A program made the translations under genes and the position numbers. A DNA stretch of 64,000 nt from Pseudolabrys sp. Root1462 (GTDB lineage: Bacteria > Pseudomonadota > Alphaproteobacteria > Rhizobiales > Xanthobacteraceae), in contig NZ_LMFS01000004.1 in assembly GCF_001426945.1 (NCBI RefSeq), positions 268,632-332,631 on the forward strand, read 5' to 3'. The notes beneath the pieces were generated by a model. That model saw nothing but the letters and a program-made list of their open reading frames with translations. It was not told the DNA's origin and ran no database searches. Below, one piece after another: positions 60,101 to 64,000 of the stretch. Positions within the stretch are counted from its first letter, which is position 1. Each line of letters begins with the position of its first letter.

Positions 60101-60408
60101 GCTTCCTCGGCCTGCAGGTCGATGGCCGCTTTGCATTTGCCAACGGCACGACCCTGTCGCCGTTCGTGCGCGCCTCGTGGGTGCACGAGTTCGACACGAC
60201 GCGCAGCATCAGCGCGACCTTCATCAATATTCCCGGCGGTAGCTTCACGGCCGAAGGCGCCAGCGCCGCCGCCAACGCGCTGCGGCTCGAAGGCGGCGCC
60301 ACGCTCGCCTTGAACGAGCGCGCCTCGCTGTTCGCCAGCCTCAACAGCGAACTGTCGAGCAGCTCACGCAGCTTCGCCGGTATGGGCGGCCTGCGCTTTG
60401 GATGGTAA
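57190..60408 (+). CDS. Autotransporter with beta-helix passenger
   Basis: 1072 residues from ATG 57190, or from ATG 57247 if only the SP-like MFSQAPILRQDGAAAWLIAAG start is used; neither has a strong Shine-Dalgarno (AAAGGGG is 12 nt before 57247). A signal peptide ends at SARAD. The passenger (about 60-640) is built of repeats of the type NNGSIxVGNxxxGI with short variable turns, expected to fold as a beta-helix. The barrel is the last ~280 residues (RVWGAGFGATRSIDG to LRFGW), ending in Trp. Two Cys-rich spots (FACCSN and FTCSCTT) are unusual. Likely surface-exposed; target unknown. Confidence 0.92.
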   Translation: MLKTGGGQPGRPVKGAYSVMFSQAPILRQDGAAAWLIAAGIALSVMLLSTSSARADCLISGSTVTCSPAGGPQTTTIGTGAESNITVNVLPGASIAVGPDAIGIFLNAQNLVTNAGSISAGDSTGSFSGGMFFFGDGNTAINNGSISAGNASGGGQVFGIQSFGDDADITNNNMIVVGNGSGSSPYPFDASGIAAQNNSRIINNGSIVVGNYAQGIFACCSNQITNSAGALIQTGDNGFGIFAGADNNQIQNAGQIVVGNGNFSGLTFFSYGILVSGSNNTVTNTGSIRVGNLAAGMAIDDPLGGGGSYTGNTLINASGATIRGGNGSYGMASGSQFVFPPDATLTNNGTIIIGDAIPSVSIPIGMVAFGPAAITNTGTIIVGNGDSTTFPVGIYALEAGSTILNSGSITVGTAGLGIRAAGDGTTLNNTGTISVGAGGTGIQITFPVSGSNFTGPAVTNSGMVIAGTGGIGVNFVDNGSLINTGTIRAYGDGTGSNGYSIFTCSCTTTTITNSGTLDGKIQAEGPSTNFVNSGLITITDTNAVQPIGPFNFNISDFAHGGGGTFTQTATGILSLRVMPGSPAPIDSLLGDTITLAGTLRVAIQPGIYANRTTTDTAVSLTGSGASRIVTTFNSFVATSSFFTVTPIYDTGDATSYTAMSLQLDRIAFGGLPGETPNQKAVGDALERGYSSSIDPSSPAGRFYANLLAYGSAGALDQLSGAGTAASQNAAFNVGDLFSVAMLQQGMAWLSRSGGAPGVTFGGLGYAPAGQNKFANRPGADAFAAMRPSEGRWRVWGAGFGATRSIDGQYGAADQRVDAAGGLFGVDRQIAPDLLIGAAVGASSSRFSASSLSTNGHSDAGHLGVYALKTFGAAYLAAALHYAHANNDTDRTISGIGAAETAKGSFDSDQLGGRLELGWRYAMKGYTLTPFAAIAPTALWQQGYSENSTTSTGAPGILGLTYQSNRVSSFPSFLGLQVDGRFAFANGTTLSPFVRASWVHEFDTTRSISATFINIPGGSFTAEGASAAANALRLEGGATLALNERASLFASLNSELSSSSRSFAGMGGLRFGW

Positions 60409-60430
60409 ACGCAGGCTTACGCCTGCGTTT
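60407..60430. terminator. Bidirectional terminator-like hairpin
   Basis: AAACGCAGGC (60407-60416) pairs with GCCTGCGTTT (60421-60430) around TTAC. It overlaps the autotransporter stop and precedes the convergent dehydrogenase stop, so it can end both transcripts. T-runs are short. Confidence 0.7.
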
Positions 60431-60445
60431 GGCTGGTGACGCGCC

Positions 60446-61522
60446 TTACGCCAGCGCGTCGGCGATCGCCTTGCCGCACTCGCTGGTGCTCGCCGGACCC
60501 TTGAGATCGCGCGTGCGCAGCTTGTCCTGAGCCAGCACAGTCTCGATCGCCTTGACGATGGCTTTCGACGCCTCGTGCTCGCCGAGATGGTCGAGCATCA
60601 TCGCGCCGGACCAGATCTGCCCGATCGGATTGGCGATACCCTGGCCGTAGATGTCGGGCGCCGAGCCGTGCACCGGCTCGAACACCGACGGATATTTGCG
60701 CTCGGGATTGATGTTGCCGGACGGCGCGATGCCGATGGTGCCGGTGCAGGCCGGACCGAGGTCGGACAGGATGTCGCCGAACAGGTTCGAGGCGACGACG
60801 ACGTTGAACCAGTCCGGATTCATGACGAAGCGCGCGGTGAGGATGTCGATGTGGAACTGATTCCACTTCACGTCCGGATAGTTCTTCGCCATCTCCTTCA
60901 CGCGCTCGTCCCAGTACGGCATGGTGATGGCGATGCCGTTCGACTTGGTCGCGGACGTCAGGTGCTTCTTCGGTGTCGATTTGGCGAGCTCGAAGGCAAA
61001 TTTCAAGACGCGATCGACGCCGGTGCGGCTCATCACCGTCTCCTGCACCACGACCTCGCGGTCGGTGCCGGGGAACATGCGTCCGCCAATCGCCGAGTAT
61101 TCGCCCTCGGTGTTCTCGCGCACCACCCAGAAATCGATATCACCGGGCTTGCGGCCCGCCAGCGGCGACGGCACGCCGGGCATCAGCCGCACCGGACGCA
61201 GGTTGACGTACTGGTCGAACTCGCGGCGGAACAGGATCAGCGAACCCCACAGCGAGATGTGATCCGGGACCTTGTCCGGCATGCCGACGGCGCCGAAGAA
61301 GATGGCGTCGTGCTTGCCGATCTGCTCCTTCCAGTCCTCCGGCATCATGCGGCCGTGCTTTTCGTAGTAGTCGCAGGAAGCGAAGTCGAAGTCGTCGAGT
61401 TCGAGCTTGAAGCCGAATTTCTTCGCCGCCGCCTCGAGCACGCGCACGCCCTCCGGCACGACCTCCTTGCCGATGCCATCGCCCGGAATGACGGCGATGC
61501 GGTGGACGCGGTTGGTGCTCAT
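60446..61522 (-). CDS. Tartrate/D-malate dehydrogenase family enzyme (TtuC-like)
   Basis: 358 residues; AGGGAG 7 nt before ATG 61522. It is an isocitrate/isopropylmalate-dehydrogenase-type fold with MPxKVPDHISLWG...FDQYVNLRPVRLMPG, VVRENTEGEYSAIGG and LFGDILSDLGPACTG. The LRPVRLMPGVPSPL pattern and the acidic region before it are closer to tartrate dehydrogenase/decarboxylase and D-malate dehydrogenase than to leuB. It uses NAD and Mg/Mn. Tartrate versus D-malate cannot be decided. It lies between the autotransporter and the PHB genes. Confidence 0.88.
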   Translation of the reverse strand: MSTNRVHRIAVIPGDGIGKEVVPEGVRVLEAAAKKFGFKLELDDFDFASCDYYEKHGRMMPEDWKEQIGKHDAIFFGAVGMPDKVPDHISLWGSLILFRREFDQYVNLRPVRLMPGVPSPLAGRKPGDIDFWVVRENTEGEYSAIGGRMFPGTDREVVVQETVMSRTGVDRVLKFAFELAKSTPKKHLTSATKSNGIAITMPYWDERVKEMAKNYPDVKWNQFHIDILTARFVMNPDWFNVVVASNLFGDILSDLGPACTGTIGIAPSGNINPERKYPSVFEPVHGSAPDIYGQGIANPIGQIWSGAMMLDHLGEHEASKAIVKAIETVLAQDKLRTRDLKGPASTSECGKAIADALA

Positions 61523-61546
61523 GGCAAGGCTCCCTGTGACGAATGC

Positions 61547-61579
61547 AAAACGGCCCGCCCGTGTGACCGGGCGGGCCGT
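61547..61579 (-). terminator. Terminator of phaB
   Basis: ACGGCCCGCCCG (61550-61561) pairs with CGGGCGGGCCGT (61568-61579). On the minus strand T4 follows. It sits between the phaB stop and the dehydrogenase start. Confidence 0.85.
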
Positions 61580-61618
61580 CTGATCTAGCGAAACTGGACG
61601 CGGGGCGAAAGCCGCCCG

Positions 61619-62344
61619 TTACGCGAAATACTGCCCGCCATTCGCCGTCAGCGTGGCACCGGTGATCAGGCCGGCGTCGTCGGCCGCCAGGAAGACGACG
61701 CAGCGCGCGATCTCCTCCGGCTCGCCGAGCCGGCCGATCGGGATCTGCGGCAGGATCGACTTCTCAAGCACGTCTTTCGGCACCGCCTGCACCATTTCGG
61801 TGTTGATGTAGCCCGGGCAGATGGCGTTGACGGTGATGCCGGCCTTGGCGCCTTCCTGGGCCAGCGCCTTGGTGAAGCCGATTTCTCCCGCCTTGGCGGC
61901 GGAATAGTTCACCTGGCCCATCTGGCCCTTCTGACCATTGATGGATGAGATGTTGACGACGCGGCCAAACTTGCGCGCGCGCATGCCTTCCCAGACCTGC
62001 CGCGTCATGTTGAACAGCGAACCGAGATTGGTGCCGATCACCTGATTCCACTGCTCAGGCGTCATACGGTGGAACATACCGTCCTTGGTGATGCCGGCAT
62101 TGTTGATCAGGACATCGATCGGGCCGACCTCGGCCTCGACCTGCTTGATGCCGGCCCCGCACGCCTCGTACGACGACACATCCCATTTGAAGACAGGAAT
62201 GCCGGTCTCGGCCTTGAACTTCTGCGCGGCCTCGTCGTTGCCGGCGTAACTCGCCGCAACCTTGTAACCCTTGTCCTTGAGCGCTTTCGAAATCGCGGCT
62301 CCGATACCGCGGGTTCCGCCAGTCACCAATGCAACGCGAGACAT
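61619..62344 (-). CDS. phaB: Acetoacetyl-CoA reductase
   Basis: 241 residues from ATG 62344 (MSRVALVTGGTRGIG); AGGGGA lies just before it, and an upstream in-frame extension is not family-like. The SDR features are TGGTRGIG, NNAG (81-84), S133-134, Y147 and K151 (VNYSAAKAG). PhaB reduces acetoacetyl-CoA with NADPH to (R)-3-hydroxybutyryl-CoA for PHB synthesis. It is on the same strand as phaA, 232 nt downstream of it, a wide gap for this pair. Confidence 0.96.
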   Translation of the reverse strand: MSRVALVTGGTRGIGAAISKALKDKGYKVAASYAGNDEAAQKFKAETGIPVFKWDVSSYEACGAGIKQVEAEVGPIDVLINNAGITKDGMFHRMTPEQWNQVIGTNLGSLFNMTRQVWEGMRARKFGRVVNISSINGQKGQMGQVNYSAAKAGEIGFTKALAQEGAKAGITVNAICPGYINTEMVQAVPKDVLEKSILPQIPIGRLGEPEEIARCVVFLAADDAGLITGATLTANGGQYFA

Positions 62345-62451
62345 TCCCCTCTCCCAGATTTTCTTGCCACGAGACCCGGCAATGAGCCCCTTGGCGGAGC
62401 AATTCTTGTGCCGGGCTTCGACGGCTCGTTGATGACAGCTTAGATACGTGA

Positions 62452-62477
62452 ATGGCCGGGGCAAGCCCGGCCATGAC
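62452..62477. repeat. REP-like hairpin in the phaA-phaB gap
   Basis: ATGGCCGGG (62452-62460) pairs with CCCGGCCAT (62466-62474) around GCAAG, and GAC follows (CCCGGCCATGAC). It shares the GGxATGAC end with the other REP-like elements. Confidence 0.6.
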
Positions 62478-62484
62478 GCAAATC

Positions 62485-62510
62485 AAGTTGTCGCAGATAA
62501 AGTTGTCGCA
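62485..62510. repeat. Direct repeat AAGTTGTCGCA x2
   Basis: AAGTTGTCGCA occurs at 62485-62495 and 62500-62510, with a 4-nt GATA spacer, giving a 15-bp period. It lies 67 nt from the phaA stop, in the phaA-phaB gap. Confidence 0.55.
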
Positions 62511-62576
62511 TTTGTGCGCCGCAATGAACGGCACGTGGACGTTACCGCCCCACACGCCCTCCCTTGCTGCGTCGAG

Positions 62577-63833
<1,257 letters not shown>

Positions 63834-63992
63834 TCAACAACGGCTACCATTCGAATTATGCTTGGAAATGGCCTTTTCCGGCCCCTTGCGCAAGGGATGG
63901 TGCGCTGCGCGTGAAGTTTACCGCGCCGCCATAAAACGACTGGCCCATTCTGTCCTTATGCGGCTATGCTTATGGCTGGGCGGAGGAAATGT

Positions 63993-64000
63993 GTGATCCC
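63993..64000 (+). other. Possible start of the next gene (partial)
   Basis: GGAGG at 63982-63986 is 6 nt before GTG 63993 (GTG ATC CC). A gene divergent from phaA may begin here, and phaR is the common neighbour at this place, but only 8 nt are visible and identity cannot be stated. ATG 63989 is an alternative. Confidence 0.2.

Noticed and set aside
60446-61522. leuB (3-isopropylmalate dehydrogenase)
   Set aside because: The VNLRPVRLMPGVPSPL region and overall pattern fit tartrate/D-malate dehydrogenases better, and no leu genes are near.

Overview
The window is chromosomal DNA from an alphaproteobacterium. GC is high (roughly 63-66% by eye), and several gene sets point to the order Hyphomicrobiales (Bradyrhizobiaceae/Xanthobacteraceae-like): cobS/cobT with a J-domain gene and bolA, aroK-aroB-hlyC near xerD, ubiG near lysC, ptsP-prfA-prmC-DUF4167, and a SUV3-type helicase. 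I do not assign genus or species. No rRNA, tRNA, CRISPR array, insertion sequence or prophage is visible; most of the window is housekeeping backbone with short accessory insertions.

Layout. 1-4137: SUV3-like helicase (cut by the window edge), a long non-coding gap rich in GANTC sites, a DUF3108 exported protein and rpmB with a good promoter and terminator. 4376-11491: a large repeat-built autotransporter followed 63 nt later by a hybrid histidine kinase. 11503-19845: minus-strand genes for an esterase-like phytase-fold protein, cobT, cobS and a J-domain protein, then bolA (plus), then a CNNM/CBS protein and aroB-aroK. 20023-24573: a 50-residue membrane protein, xerD, a cupin-like/acetyltransferase pair, and accA. 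24770-30174: YafK-type L,D-transpeptidase lipoprotein, GIY-YIG protein, PrpF-like isomerase, a coiled-coil protein, a RaiA/HPF-cold-shock fusion, YccF and an Asp/Glu racemase-like protein. 30246-39878: secA, parvulin, argJ, mutT, an orphan Flp pilin, a NDUFAF5-like methyltransferase, comF, grxC, a Nit-type amidase and DUF1178. 40033-45838: accessory segment with a NAL1-like serine protease, EamA transporter, small unknown protein, ubiG, and a radical-SAM + UdgX pair. 45962-53133: lysC, ptsP, prfA, prmC, a 697-bp gap, DUF4167. 53197-57039: methyltransferase, gloB, flavin reductase-like, cupin, EamA transporter. 57190-60408: second autotransporter. 60446-63752: tartrate/malate dehydrogenase family enzyme and the PHB genes phaB and phaA.

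How it fits together. The backbone supplies shikimate (aroKB), aspartate-family and arginine synthesis (lysC, argJ), fatty acid initiation (accA), cobalt chelation (cobST), protein export and folding (secA, parvulin), translation termination (prfA-prmC), nitrogen PTS signalling (ptsP), thiol/metabolite repair (grxC, Nit, mutT, gloB) and PHB storage (phaAB). The segment I regard as the best candidate for an under-described system is the two-gene radical-SAM/UdgX module at 43147-45838: an iron-sulfur radical enzyme with helix-hairpin-helix DNA-binding elements next to a DUF4130-UdgX fusion that keeps the histidine loop used by UdgX to bond covalently to uracil sites in DNA. It lies between ubiG and lysC, which I believe are often neighbours in this group.
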